The notes beneath the pieces were generated by a model. That model saw only the letters and a program-made list of their open reading frames with translations, had not been told where the DNA came from and did no database searches. A DNA stretch of 64,000 nucleotides from contig CAYNWK010000006.1 of the NCBI GenBank assembly GCA_964400875.1, positions 1 to 64,000 of the forward strand, written 5' to 3'. Positions 1 through 8,345 of this stretch are shown here, piece after piece; the stretch's first letter is position 1, and every line of letters starts with the position of its first letter. The DNA is from CAYNWK01 sp964400875 (GTDB lineage: Bacteria > Chloroflexota > Anaerolineae > Anaerolineales > UBA4823). A program made the translations under genes and the position numbers.

Positions 1-1
1 C

Positions 2-526
2 AAGAAGAGCCAGACACCCTATATTGCCCACTTGCTCGGGGTTACCGGGATAGTGTTGGAAGACGGAGGGGACGAGGACGAGGCGATCGCAGCGTTGCTG
101 CACGATGCAGTCGAGGATCAAGGAGGCGTGGAGACGCTCGAAAAGATTCGCCAGCGTTTTGGAAATAGAGTGGCGACCATCGTAGACGGCCTCACCGATT
201 CTTACGGAAGCCCCAAACCCCCCTGGCGGCCGAGAAAAGAAGCCTATCTCGACCATCTGAAAAATGCCAGCCCGGAAGTGCGTCGGGTTTCTCTGGCCGA
301 TAAACTGCACAACGCCCGGACGATCTTGTTCAGCCTGAAGCAAGATGGCGAGGACACCTGGAACCGGTTTAAAGGCGGTAAGCAAGGGAGCTTGTGGTAT
401 TACCGGTCTTTAGTTGATGTGTTCCAAAGCACCGGCGACGATCTGCTGACCGCCGAGCTGGCCCAGGTGGTTGGCGAAATCGAAGCGTTAGCGGCTTCCC
501 AGGAGCAAGGCGATGGGGAGGGTTGA
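2..526 (+). CDS. HD-domain phosphohydrolase, RelA/SpoT-type (5' truncated by window)
   Basis: The reading frame is open from the first bases of the window, so the true start lies upstream; a TTG at 32 is only an internal codon. Visible residues start with KKSQTPYIAHLL, which matches the first histidine region of RelA/SpoT-like HD hydrolases, followed by ALLHDAVED (the HD motif) and DKLHNAR. These are the metal-binding landmarks of MESH1/SpoT-type HD domains. The family hydrolyses phosphorylated nucleotides such as (p)ppGpp, but no synthetase domain is present, so substrate is open. It lies 30 bp before the DUF309 gene on the same strand. Confidence 0.85.
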   Translation, partial: KKSQTPYIAHLLGVTGIVLEDGGDEDEAIAALLHDAVEDQGGVETLEKIRQRFGNRVATIVDGLTDSYGSPKPPWRPRKEAYLDHLKNASPEVRRVSLADKLHNARTILFSLKQDGEDTWNRFKGGKQGSLWYYRSLVDVFQSTGDDLLTAELAQVVGEIEALAASQEQGDGEG

Positions 527-539
527 GATATTGACCGGT

Positions 540-548
540 TGGTATAAT
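540..548 (+). promoter_or_regulatory. Extended -10 promoter, probable leaderless start
   Basis: TGGTATAAT is a perfect extended -10 element (TGn + TATAAT) ending 8 nt before the ATG at 557. No Shine-Dalgarno sequence lies between it and the start codon, so transcription would begin at or next to the A of the ATG. Confidence 0.55.
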
Positions 549-556
549 CGTTTCTT

Positions 557-1429
557 ATGAACATTAAGGGTGGCTCCCCAATTATCGTTGCTTTTGTGGC
601 CGATCTGTTCTTTGCCGTAAAAATCGAAAAAGCTGCCGAGGAAGGGGGCTTCGCCGTCGAGTGGATCGAGTCGGCGGACCAGTTCGGTCCTGAGGACCCG
701 ATGACCCCGGAGCGACAACTGGGCGAGCATCTTGTCGGCCGGGGCGCGAAATTACTGGAACTGCTCACCCGCTGGAATCCTGCCCTGATCATCTTTGACT
801 TGAACAACAACGCGGTCCCCTGGGAAAAGTGGATCATCTTGATCACCTCCGTTCCGGCGACCCGGCGCATCCCGGTGATTTGTTTCGGTTCACATAGGGA
901 GGTTGCGGTGATGAAGGCGGCCCGCGTAGCCGGGGCGGACCTCGTGCTCGCCCGCTCGCGATTCACCGCCGAGCTGCCCAAGCTCTTACGAACACACGCC
1001 CGCATCGCGAATGCGGACGAGCTGGCGGCAACCTGCGACGAACCGCTGGCGGAAAAAGCGATCCGCGGCCTCGAAGAGTTCAATCTTGGAGAGTACTACG
1101 AAGCGCATGAGTACCTGGAGGAAGCCTGGATGGAAGACGAGAGCCCTGGACGCGATCTCTACCGCGGCGTCCTGCAGGTGGGGGTGGCGTATTACCACAT
1201 CAAAAACGGGAATTACCGAGGCGCAGCCAAGCTTTTCCTGCGATTACGCCAGTGGTTGGACCCCCTACCTGGTTCCTGCCGCGGGATTGACCTGATTAAG
1301 CTGCGTGCGGATGCCGAAGCTGCCCATCAAATGCTGATCGAACTGGGACCTAACAGGATCGACGAGTTCGATTTGAGTTTACTGCGCCCGGTAAAATACG
1401 TGGTGCCTGACGTACACGGAGCTGATTGA
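557..1429 (+). CDS. DUF309 protein with N-terminal receiver-like domain
   Basis: Residues ~165-260 match DUF309: GLEEFNLGEYYEAHEYLEEAW, then a helical part with LYRGVLQVGVAYYH and a run ending in FLRLRQWLDPLP. Members of DUF309 are small helical proteins of unknown biochemical role that share the HE(x)LE core. The first ~150 residues look like a response-regulator receiver fold (PIIVAFVADLFF at strand 1, LIIFDLNNN at the usual phospho-acceptor strand, ICFGSH, ADLVLARSRF), but the canonical acidic pair is not clear, so it may not be phosphorylated. It is followed after 3 bp by trpS. Start chosen at the ATG just after an extended -10 box. Confidence 0.75.
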   Translation: MNIKGGSPIIVAFVADLFFAVKIEKAAEEGGFAVEWIESADQFGPEDPMTPERQLGEHLVGRGAKLLELLTRWNPALIIFDLNNNAVPWEKWIILITSVPATRRIPVICFGSHREVAVMKAARVAGADLVLARSRFTAELPKLLRTHARIANADELAATCDEPLAEKAIRGLEEFNLGEYYEAHEYLEEAWMEDESPGRDLYRGVLQVGVAYYHIKNGNYRGAAKLFLRLRQWLDPLPGSCRGIDLIKLRADAEAAHQMLIELGPNRIDEFDLSLLRPVKYVVPDVHGAD

Positions 1430-1432
1430 AAG

Positions 1433-2431
1433 ATGGAACAAAAAAAAATCTCACTCACTGGTATCAAGCCCTCAGGAACGCCCCATGTCGGCAACTACCT
1501 GGGTATGATCCGCCCAGCCCTCGACCTGGCGAAGAGCTACCAGGCGATGTATTTCATCGCCGATTACCACGCGCTGACCACAGTGCGCGAGGCCAAGACG
1601 CTGCGCTACCTGACTTATGAAGTCGCGGCGACCTGGCTGGCCCTGGGCCTGGACCCGGAGGAAGTGATCTTCTACCGCCAGTCGGATATCCCAGAGGTGA
1701 TGGAGCTGACCTGGATTCTGTCTTGTTACACCGCCAAGGGCTTGTTGAACCGCGCCCATGCCTACAAAGCCGCGGTGGATGAAAACCTGGCAGCCGGGAG
1801 AAGCGAAGATGAGGGCATCAACGCCGGTTTATACGGATACCCGGTGTTGATGGCTGCGGATATCCTGCTGTTTAAAAGCGACGTGGTGCCGGTTGGGCTC
1901 GACCAAAAACAGCACCTGGAGATCGCCCGGGATATCGCCGAGAGCTTCAACAACACGTATGGAGAGGTCTTGAAGCTGCCGGCGGCCGCGATCAAAGAGG
2001 ACGTGATGACTATCCCCGGGATCGATGGGCGTAAGATGTCGAAATCTTACGACAATGTGATCCCGATGTTTGCCGATCCAAAACAGCGGCGCAAGACCAT
2101 CATGCGCATCGTGACCGACTCGCGCCGTCCCGAGGAGCCCAAGGATCCGGATCAAGACAATGTTTTTGCGATCTACCGCTATTTTGCCAGACCTGAGGAG
2201 GTCAGAAAGACCCGGGAGCGCTATCTGCAAGGCGGCCTGGCTTACGCTGAAATCAAGTCCGAACTCAACGAGCTGCTCGAAGGCGCGTTTGGTGAAGCTC
2301 GAGAGCGTTATGAGGCCATGATGGCAGACTGGGATCACCTGGACCGGGTCCTGATGCAGGGAGCTGCCAAAGCTCGCGCAATCGCCCGGCCAATGATCCG
2401 GAAGGTGCGCAAGGCTGTCGGGGTGGATTGA
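1433..2431 (+). CDS. trpS: Tryptophan--tRNA ligase
   Basis: Class I aminoacyl-tRNA synthetase that charges tRNA-Trp in the cytosol. The 332-residue length is typical for bacterial TrpS. The HIGH-type motif is PHVGNYLG near residue 18 and the KMSKS motif is intact (GRKMSKSYDN near residue 200). The tryptophan-pocket region MAADILLFKSDVVPVGLDQKQHLE is present. It begins 3 bp after the DUF309 stop and its TGA abuts the GTG of the next gene, indicating co-transcription. No T-box leader is visible upstream; the spacing leaves no room for one. Confidence 0.96.
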   Translation: MEQKKISLTGIKPSGTPHVGNYLGMIRPALDLAKSYQAMYFIADYHALTTVREAKTLRYLTYEVAATWLALGLDPEEVIFYRQSDIPEVMELTWILSCYTAKGLLNRAHAYKAAVDENLAAGRSEDEGINAGLYGYPVLMAADILLFKSDVVPVGLDQKQHLEIARDIAESFNNTYGEVLKLPAAAIKEDVMTIPGIDGRKMSKSYDNVIPMFADPKQRRKTIMRIVTDSRRPEEPKDPDQDNVFAIYRYFARPEEVRKTRERYLQGGLAYAEIKSELNELLEGAFGEARERYEAMMADWDHLDRVLMQGAAKARAIARPMIRKVRKAVGVD

Positions 2432-3133
2432 GTGGAAATAAACCGGATAGGCGACGTGGTCGTGCTGGTATCCGCAAACGTGGAATGGCGTATCGTCGCC
2501 GAAATCTTCCCGGTGCGAGAAGAACAGCCCTCGCCGTACGGCGGTTGGTTCGTCACAGATCTGGAAGTGAATGGTAGGTCAGATCCAATCGTCTTTTTCC
2601 ATGGTGGTTGGGGCAAAATCGCTGCGGCGGGATCGACTCAATACGCCATCAACCGCTGGTCACCCAAGTTGCTGGTCAACCTGGGCACCTGTGGAGGGTT
2701 CGAGGGATCGATCGAACGCGGCGCAACAATCCTGGCCGAGCGCACGGTCGTATACGACATCATTGAACAGATGGGGGACAACGAGGAGCATATCGCTCAC
2801 TATTCGACGGCGATCGACCTTTCCTGGCTTGGGGAGTCCTACCCGGTCGAGGTCCAGCGGACGCTGTTGGTCTCCGGGGACAGGGACCTGGTCGTGGACG
2901 AGATTCCCGGACTGCGCGAGCGATTTGGCGCCGTCGCCGGGGATTGGGAGTCCGGGGCGATCGCGTTCGTCGCGGCGCGCAACCACACCCGCCTGCTGAT
3001 CTTGCGCGGCGTCACAGACCTGGTTGGGAGTTCAGGTGGTGAAGCCTATGGCAATATCGAGGTCTTCGTTGAATCGGCTCGTACGGTGATGGGGAGTTTG
3101 ATCGAGAATCTTCATGCCTGGTTGGCGATCTAG
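2432..3133 (+). CDS. MTA/SAH nucleosidase-like phosphorylase superfamily protein
   Basis: A 233-residue PNP/UDP-phosphorylase-fold protein. Landmarks are VNLGTCGGFEG (nucleobase/ribose loop), DWESGAIAFVA (position of the catalytic/ribose-binding Glu) and RGVTDL (the Asp expected to protonate the base). This resembles 5'-methylthioadenosine/S-adenosylhomocysteine nucleosidases, but the sequence is diverged and the exact nucleoside is uncertain. The GTG start directly follows the trpS TGA. Its stop codon is inside a CTAG palindrome also used as stop by the convergent patatin gene. Confidence 0.75.
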   Translation: MEINRIGDVVVLVSANVEWRIVAEIFPVREEQPSPYGGWFVTDLEVNGRSDPIVFFHGGWGKIAAAGSTQYAINRWSPKLLVNLGTCGGFEGSIERGATILAERTVVYDIIEQMGDNEEHIAHYSTAIDLSWLGESYPVEVQRTLLVSGDRDLVVDEIPGLRERFGAVAGDWESGAIAFVAARNHTRLLILRGVTDLVGSSGGEAYGNIEVFVESARTVMGSLIENLHAWLAI

Positions 3134-4044
3134 AAATATCGATCGATCCAGGCGATGGTTGGGGCAAGGTCGATCTGCCTGGCGATCTCCTTCATGAGCG
3201 GGATCTGGTCGACGCGATCCAGGGCGATGGGGATCGGTAAGTAAGGGTCTAGGCGCATGTAGCGGTCGCCCAGGATCTGCTTGCATTGATAATCGGCAGT
3301 GCCGATGCCGCCCTCCAACATCAGGCTGACCAGATGCGACGCCCATTGGACCAGACCCCAATCAGAGTCCTCTTCAGCCAGGTAGCGCGGGTTATGCCCG
3401 GTCCCGATAGATAGCAGGACGAGATCGTCCAAGATTTGCCTGCCGGTGTCCCGGTGGAGGGCCTGGGCCAGCGCGCACACGCTCGGGTTAGCGGCGACTA
3501 CCCCGCCGTCGATATAACCCTGGTAAATTGGGAAATAAGTTGGAGCGGCGCTGGTGCGCATAGCCACATCCACGGCAGTTTGCCGGTAATCGGAGTCCTC
3601 CGGATCGTAATTGTGGAAGAATTTCGGTTTCCAGCTGCGTTTTTTGGTTGGATCGTCAGGCGTGTAATCCAGATCGAAGGATGAGATCAGCACTTTCTTG
3701 CTCAAGTCCCCCAGCCTGGTCGTTTTGAACTGGTCGAAAAGGACTCTATAGAGCGGCTCGGAGGAATAATCCGCGCCGATCAGCTGGCCGAGGTCGCGGA
3801 GATCGTCAAACAGGGTATCGGCGAAGACCTCTTTCCCGCATTTCTCGTATAACAGGCGAACTTGTTCGGGAGAGAGTCCGAAGGCCAGCCCTAACGACAG
3901 GATGCCTCCCGTGGAGGTCCCGGAGAATAACTCGATCTCATCGATAAAGCCAGGGTGCGCGTCTTCAAGGCGTTCCAGGATCGTGGCTGTGATGATCCCG
4001 CGGATCCCACCGCCGTCGAGTGTGAGGATGCGGTAACTGGGCAT
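3130..4044 (-). CDS. Patatin-like phospholipase
   Basis: Ser-Asp dyad lipase of the patatin family, 304 residues. The oxyanion-hole motif DGGGIRG is at residues 10-16, the nucleophile elbow GTSTGG puts the Ser at position 44, and the catalytic Asp is D179 in IDGGV. Such enzymes hydrolyse acyl chains of phospholipids or galactolipids; they also serve as CBASS effectors (CapV), but no nucleotide cyclase or NucC/Cap gene is adjacent here, so a defence role is not supported. No signal peptide or transmembrane segment is seen, suggesting a cytosolic enzyme. An AGGAGG-type ribosome site precedes the ATG. Confidence 0.9.
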   Translation of the reverse strand: MPSYRILTLDGGGIRGIITATILERLEDAHPGFIDEIELFSGTSTGGILSLGLAFGLSPEQVRLLYEKCGKEVFADTLFDDLRDLGQLIGADYSSEPLYRVLFDQFKTTRLGDLSKKVLISSFDLDYTPDDPTKKRSWKPKFFHNYDPEDSDYRQTAVDVAMRTSAAPTYFPIYQGYIDGGVVAANPSVCALAQALHRDTGRQILDDLVLLSIGTGHNPRYLAEEDSDWGLVQWASHLVSLMLEGGIGTADYQCKQILGDRYMRLDPYLPIPIALDRVDQIPLMKEIARQIDLAPTIAWIDRYF

Positions 4045-4221
4045 TGGTTTCCTCCTGGGCTGTGTCGTCTCGCTTGGTGCAAAATATTATACTTCCGGAG
4101 AGTGATAATGAGAGCAAAGTTCGCATATAAACCCAACTGCTCCATGTTTCCGTGCAAGTTGGAATCTTTGGTAAACTTAATTGTGAGGAAAGATACAAAC
4201 CGCTACTAGACAGAGAGCCTT

Positions 4222-6063
4222 ATGCAGCCAGTCCTGACGATCGATTTAACCACCGGAAAAATTGGGGAGTACCAGATCCCTGAGGCATGGGAAAGAGAAT
4301 ATCTGGGAGGCGCTTCTCTGGCGGCGCGCATGCTCTACGACCAGCTCGTACCGGAGCTGGATCCCACTTCGCCTGAAGCGCCCTTGCTCTTCTTGAACGG
4401 GCCGCTGACCGGAACCGCTGGGCCAGCGGTAGGACGGTTCGTGGTTTGTGGGAAGTCACCGGCTACGCAGCTTTGGGCAGAGTCGAATTGCGGGGGTTTT
4501 TGGGGGCCGGAGCTGCGCAAGGCGGGCTACGACGGCTTGCTGGTCACCGGCAGTGCAGAAAGCCCGGTCTATCTGTGGATCCATGATGATCGGGCTGAAA
4601 TCCGCCCAGCGGAGCATCTCTGGGGTCTGGACACTTACCAGACCCAGGAGAAGGTAGTCGCCGAAATCGATCAGGGTATCGTACGGGTGGCGTCGATTGG
4701 CATCGCCGGCGAGACGCGTATATCGTTTGCATTGATCTTATGCGATCATGGGCGAGTCGCCGGACGGACGGGCATGGGTGCTGTGATGGGATCGAAGAAC
4801 CTGAAGGCGGTCGCCGTCAAGGGCAGCGGGGATGTTCCGGTCGCCGACCTGGCAAAATTTAAACCCATCCGTTCGCAATCGAACCGAGACTTGCGAGCCG
4901 ATCCCATGACGGAGGTATTCCGCAAACTCGGGACGGCCGGTGGGGCGGAATATTTCGATTACCTGAGCGAGATGCCAAAGCGTTATTTTCAACAAGGCAC
5001 GTTCAAAGAGGAGCTCGGCATCTCGGGCGCAGACATCGCAGACACGATCTTGGCCGGGGTCAGCGCCTGCCACGCCTGTGTGATCGCCTGCGGGCGCGTC
5101 GTTCGCCTGGAAGACGGCGAGAAGCGTAAAGGTCCGGAATATGAGACCTTGGTCGGATTTGGTCCGAATTTGTGGTTGAACGACGCCGTATTGATCACCC
5201 GGCTGGGTGAATTATGCGACCGCTATGGCATGGATACCATCAGCCTGAGCAACACGATCGGCCTGGCTTTTACTTTATTTGCGCGCGGGCTCATCTCCGA
5301 GCCGGATACCGGCGGCCTGGCTTTGCGCTGGGGGGAGGGGCTGGTGGTGGAACAGCTCGTCCACCTGACGGCCCGGAAAGAAGGATTCGGCGCTTACCTG
5401 GCGGAAGGAGCCAAGGCATTAGGGAGACGCTACGGCGTCGAAGAACTTGCCGTGCAGGTCAACGGCTTGGAAGTCGCTTATCACGATCCGCGCGGCGCTT
5501 CCGGCATGGCCCTAGTATACGCCACCTCTCCCCGCGGCGCCTGCCACAATCAGTCGGATTACTTTTTGGTAGATATCGGGCAGGTGGAAGCCAGCCTCAA
5601 CCTGGAATACTTCTCCGCCCATGGGGGCGCGGAAAAAGCTGCCAACGTCGCCAGGCATCAGGATTGGCGCACGGTGTTCAACGCCTTGGTGCTGTGCTTC
5701 TTCGCCAACGTCCCTCCGGAGACGGTCGTCAAGTTGATCAATTCAGCCTGCGGCTACAACTGGAAGATCGCCGACATGATGCGGGCTGGTGAACGCGGCT
5801 GGACGATCAAAAGGGCAATCAATAACCGCCTGGGTCTGACAGCCAAAAACGATCAGCTGCCCGAGCTGCTGCTGAAGCCTTATGCGGATGATATCCGCGG
5901 ATTCGCGCCTGAATTCGATGAAATGCTGCAGGCCTATTACCGGGCGCGCGGTTGGGACCCTGAAACGGGGTATCCTACCCGAGAAAAGCTGGATGAATTG
6001 TCTTTGACCTGGTTGATCCAAGGACAGCCGGTTGTGGGGGAGGAAGCAGGGGGATTACAATAG
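4222..6063 (+). CDS. aor: Aldehyde:ferredoxin oxidoreductase (W/Mo-pterin)
   Basis: 613 residues, the usual AOR length. N-terminal domain with LGGASLAARMLYD and the pterin-binding GRTGMGAVMGSKNLKA. The [4Fe-4S] ligands are C283, C286, C290 (CxxCxxxC) and C492, the same spacing as described for Pyrococcus furiosus AOR. The enzyme oxidises aldehydes to carboxylates (or reduces acids) with ferredoxin, using a bis-pyranopterin tungsten or molybdenum centre, and acts in the cytosol of anaerobes. moaC and a moaD-moaE fusion later in the window can serve its cofactor. Substrate range cannot be told from sequence. The ribosome site is weak (GAGAG). Confidence 0.95.
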   Translation: MQPVLTIDLTTGKIGEYQIPEAWEREYLGGASLAARMLYDQLVPELDPTSPEAPLLFLNGPLTGTAGPAVGRFVVCGKSPATQLWAESNCGGFWGPELRKAGYDGLLVTGSAESPVYLWIHDDRAEIRPAEHLWGLDTYQTQEKVVAEIDQGIVRVASIGIAGETRISFALILCDHGRVAGRTGMGAVMGSKNLKAVAVKGSGDVPVADLAKFKPIRSQSNRDLRADPMTEVFRKLGTAGGAEYFDYLSEMPKRYFQQGTFKEELGISGADIADTILAGVSACHACVIACGRVVRLEDGEKRKGPEYETLVGFGPNLWLNDAVLITRLGELCDRYGMDTISLSNTIGLAFTLFARGLISEPDTGGLALRWGEGLVVEQLVHLTARKEGFGAYLAEGAKALGRRYGVEELAVQVNGLEVAYHDPRGASGMALVYATSPRGACHNQSDYFLVDIGQVEASLNLEYFSAHGGAEKAANVARHQDWRTVFNALVLCFFANVPPETVVKLINSACGYNWKIADMMRAGERGWTIKRAINNRLGLTAKNDQLPELLLKPYADDIRGFAPEFDEMLQAYYRARGWDPETGYPTREKLDELSLTWLIQGQPVVGEEAGGLQ

Positions 6064-6090
6064 GGTGTAGTTATTCGAGTCTAATTTGGT

Positions 6091-6184
6091 TAGGACTTAC
6101 GCGCTTGAGCAAAGCAAGGGGTTGTTCGGGCAGGCTTTGCCCGCCCAAACACCCCTATTTTCTCGGAGAACTGCGTAACTCCTA
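6091..6184 (-). repeat. Palindromic MITE-like element, copy A
   Basis: 94-bp element with terminal inverted repeats TAGGAcTTACGC / TAGGAgTTACGC and an inner GC-rich palindrome around GGGCAGGCTTTGCCCGCCC. It is flanked by a 5-bp direct repeat TTGGT (6086-6090 and 6185-6189), as a transposition target duplication would be. Same family as 13304-13396, 25848-25938 and 43351-43444; orientation set by the CGCAGTTC end, which is at the right here. Confidence 0.75.
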
Positions 6185-6206
6185 TTGGTAAGAGAAGGAG
6201 CGATAA

Positions 6207-7823
6207 ATGAAACTGGTAACCGTGCCGGAGATGATCGCCATCGAAAAGGAAGCTGATTCCGGTAGTTTAAGCTACGCGCAAATGATGGAGAACGCCGGGG
6301 GCGGGCTTGCCGGGGTGATTGAAGATGTTTACGGCGCTTTGGAACAAAAAAGCGTGCTCGGTTTGATTGGTTCGGGGAACAACGGTGGGGATACTTTAGT
6401 GGCGTTGGCGCAGCTGGCCGGTGAAGGATGGGAGACCAGCGCCTACCTTGTGAAAGCTCGAGAAGCCAAAGATCCGCTGGTTAGCCGCTTCCAGGAGGCC
6501 GGGGGGAAGCTCATCTCCGTAGAAAAAGATTCGGGCTTTCAGAAGCTTGCTGAGCTGGTTCAGGCACATGCGGTCTTACTCGATGGCGTCTTGGGAACCG
6601 GGATCAAGCTGCCTTTGCGTGGAAAACTGGCTGAAACACTTGCCCAATCAAAAAAGCTCGTCGAGGATCGGGGAAGCGCGCTTCACGTCGTGGCGGTTGA
6701 CTGCCCCTCCGGCGTGGACAGCGATTCGGGCGAGGCTGCCGATCAGACGATACCTGCTGAGCTTACCGTGACGATGGCGGCGGTTAAGACCGGCTTACTG
6801 CAATACCCGGCGGCGAATTACGTCGGTGATCTCCGGGTCGTGGGCATTGGGTTGACCGATCAGGAAACCTGGCAAGGGATATCCCGGGAGGTGGCGGATT
6901 GGGCCGGCGTCAAGGCAGCTATGCCGAAACGCCCTCCTGACGCGCACAAAGGCACCTTCGGCACAGCGCTGGTCGTCGCCGGGTCGATCAACTACACCGG
7001 AGCCACGCTGTTAGCTGGGAAAGCGGCCTACCGGTCTGGCGCTGGGTTAGTGACCCTGGCAGTTCCCGCGCCTTTGCATGGCACCTTGGCAGGACATTTT
7101 CCGGAGGCTACCTGGCTTTTGCTGCCCCACGAAATCGGGGTGATCAACGCCGAAGCAGTCAAAGTCATCCGGAAAAATCTGGCCAGGCCGACAGCAATCC
7201 TGCTGGGGCCCGGTTTCGGCTTGGAGGATGCCACCAGGGATTTCCTGGCGAAACTGCTGAACATTGGCATCCCGCAGCACCGCGGCGAGATTGGATTCAT
7301 CTCCGCACCGAAAGACGATCTGGACGAGGCGGATGATCAACTGCCCGCGCTTGTCATCGACGCCGATGGTTTAAAATTGTTGGCGAAACTTGAGAATTGG
7401 GCCGAGCACCTCCCAAAAACCGCCGTACTGACTCCGCATCCAGGAGAGATGGCTACCTTAACCGGTTTGAAGGTCAGCGAGATCCAGGAGAATCGTCTTG
7501 GTATTGCCGAGCGATTTGCCAAATCGTGGGGGCACGTGGTGGTTCTCAAGGGGGCCAACACCGTGGTTGCGGCTCCCGATGGACAGACCACCGTCATTCC
7601 GGTAGCGACCCCAGCCCTGGCAACCGCCGGCACAGGCGACGTGCTGGCGGGCCTGATCGTGGGGTTGCGCGCCCAAGGCGTAGAGGCTTACCCGGCAGCG
7701 GTCAATGGATGCTGGATCCACGCTCAGGCTGGGGTCGTGGCGCAGCGCCAGCTTGGCAGCGCTGCGGCGGTGATCGCCGGTGACGTGCTGGAAGCCATCC
7801 CCCAGGTGATGAGCAATCTCTAG
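6207..7823 (+). CDS. nnr: Bifunctional NAD(P)H-hydrate epimerase / ADP-dependent dehydratase
   Basis: Metabolite repair enzyme that restores hydrated NAD(P)H. Residues 1-~215 are the YjeF_N epimerase domain (SYAQMMENAG, GSGNNGGDTLV, DCPSGVDSDSGE). Residues ~230-538 are the ribokinase-like dehydratase domain, with GPGFGLEDATRDFL, LTPHPGEMATL and the signature TAGTGDVLAGL near residue 472. The fusion order is the common bacterial one. GGAG of the ribosome site lies 7 nt before the ATG. The gene starts 22 bp after palindromic repeat copy A and ends at a bidirectional terminator. Confidence 0.95.
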   Translation: MKLVTVPEMIAIEKEADSGSLSYAQMMENAGGGLAGVIEDVYGALEQKSVLGLIGSGNNGGDTLVALAQLAGEGWETSAYLVKAREAKDPLVSRFQEAGGKLISVEKDSGFQKLAELVQAHAVLLDGVLGTGIKLPLRGKLAETLAQSKKLVEDRGSALHVVAVDCPSGVDSDSGEAADQTIPAELTVTMAAVKTGLLQYPAANYVGDLRVVGIGLTDQETWQGISREVADWAGVKAAMPKRPPDAHKGTFGTALVVAGSINYTGATLLAGKAAYRSGAGLVTLAVPAPLHGTLAGHFPEATWLLLPHEIGVINAEAVKVIRKNLARPTAILLGPGFGLEDATRDFLAKLLNIGIPQHRGEIGFISAPKDDLDEADDQLPALVIDADGLKLLAKLENWAEHLPKTAVLTPHPGEMATLTGLKVSEIQENRLGIAERFAKSWGHVVVLKGANTVVAAPDGQTTVIPVATPALATAGTGDVLAGLIVGLRAQGVEAYPAAVNGCWIHAQAGVVAQRQLGSAAAVIAGDVLEAIPQVMSNL

Positions 7824-7846
7824 GAATTCCACAGCCCATACAAACG

Positions 7847-7876
7847 AAAAGCGACCGTAACTTCCCGGTCGCTTTT
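7847..7876. terminator. Bidirectional rho-independent terminator
   Basis: AAAAGCGACCG - 8-nt loop - CGGTCGCTTTT forms a stem with A/T runs on both sides. It sits between the converging nnr and YtxH genes and can stop both. Confidence 0.85.
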
Positions 7877-7906
7877 GATTTCTGTCGCTTTACAGCGCTG
7901 TATCGA

Positions 7907-8320
7907 TCAAGCCGAAGCTTCGCCGGTTTCGCCCTTGAGTTCTTCCTCGGCCTCTTTCACGCCTTTCTGGCCGGCTTTCACCGCAGCTTCGACCCGGCTG
8001 CGACCTTCGTCGATACGTTTTTTCTGTTCGTCCAGGATCTCCTGACCGCGGCGCTGCAGCTCGTCGGCGCGTTCGCGGGCTTGTTTGGATAGTTCATCCG
8101 CACGCATGCGAGCTTCTTCTGCAAGTTCTTCGGCTCGTTGACGGGCTTCCTCAACGCTTTCGGAAGCTCGGTCTTTGAGCTCGATGCTCTTGTCCCGGAT
8201 CAAGGTACGCGTCTCTTCACCGGATTGGGGTGCGGTGACCAATGCGACCGCCGCTCCTACCAATCCACCGATGACAAACCCGGCCAAGAAGGCCCCAAAA
8301 TCACTATCGTTTCCTGCCAT
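7907..8320 (-). CDS. YtxH-domain protein
   Basis: 137 residues. One N-terminal membrane helix (~9-30, GAFLAGFVIGGLVGAAVALV) followed by TAPQSGEETR, which is the YtxH/DUF883-like junction, and then a long charged helix rich in Glu/Arg/Lys with heptad-like RADEL repeats, predicted coiled coil. YtxH proteins are membrane-anchored and often stress-induced; no enzymatic role is known. AGGAGA ribosome site in front of the ATG. A second small membrane-protein gene lies 25 bp upstream on the same strand. Confidence 0.8.
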   Translation of the reverse strand: MAGNDSDFGAFLAGFVIGGLVGAAVALVTAPQSGEETRTLIRDKSIELKDRASESVEEARQRAEELAEEARMRADELSKQARERADELQRRGQEILDEQKKRIDEGRSRVEAAVKAGQKGVKEAEEELKGETGEASA

Positions 8321-8345
8321 GGCAAATTCTCCTTTTTCCTTGCCT

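Noticed and set aside
400..1083. 227-residue minus-strand open frame opposite the DUF309 gene
   Set aside because: Antisense shadow; Ser/Arg-rich composition typical of non-coding frames in GC-rich genes.
1380..1432. T-box leader for trpS
   Set aside because: trpS follows the DUF309 stop by 3 bp, so no leader exists.
3130..4044. Patatin as a CBASS effector
   Set aside because: No CD-NTase, Cap2/Cap3 or other defence gene is near; neighbours are housekeeping genes.
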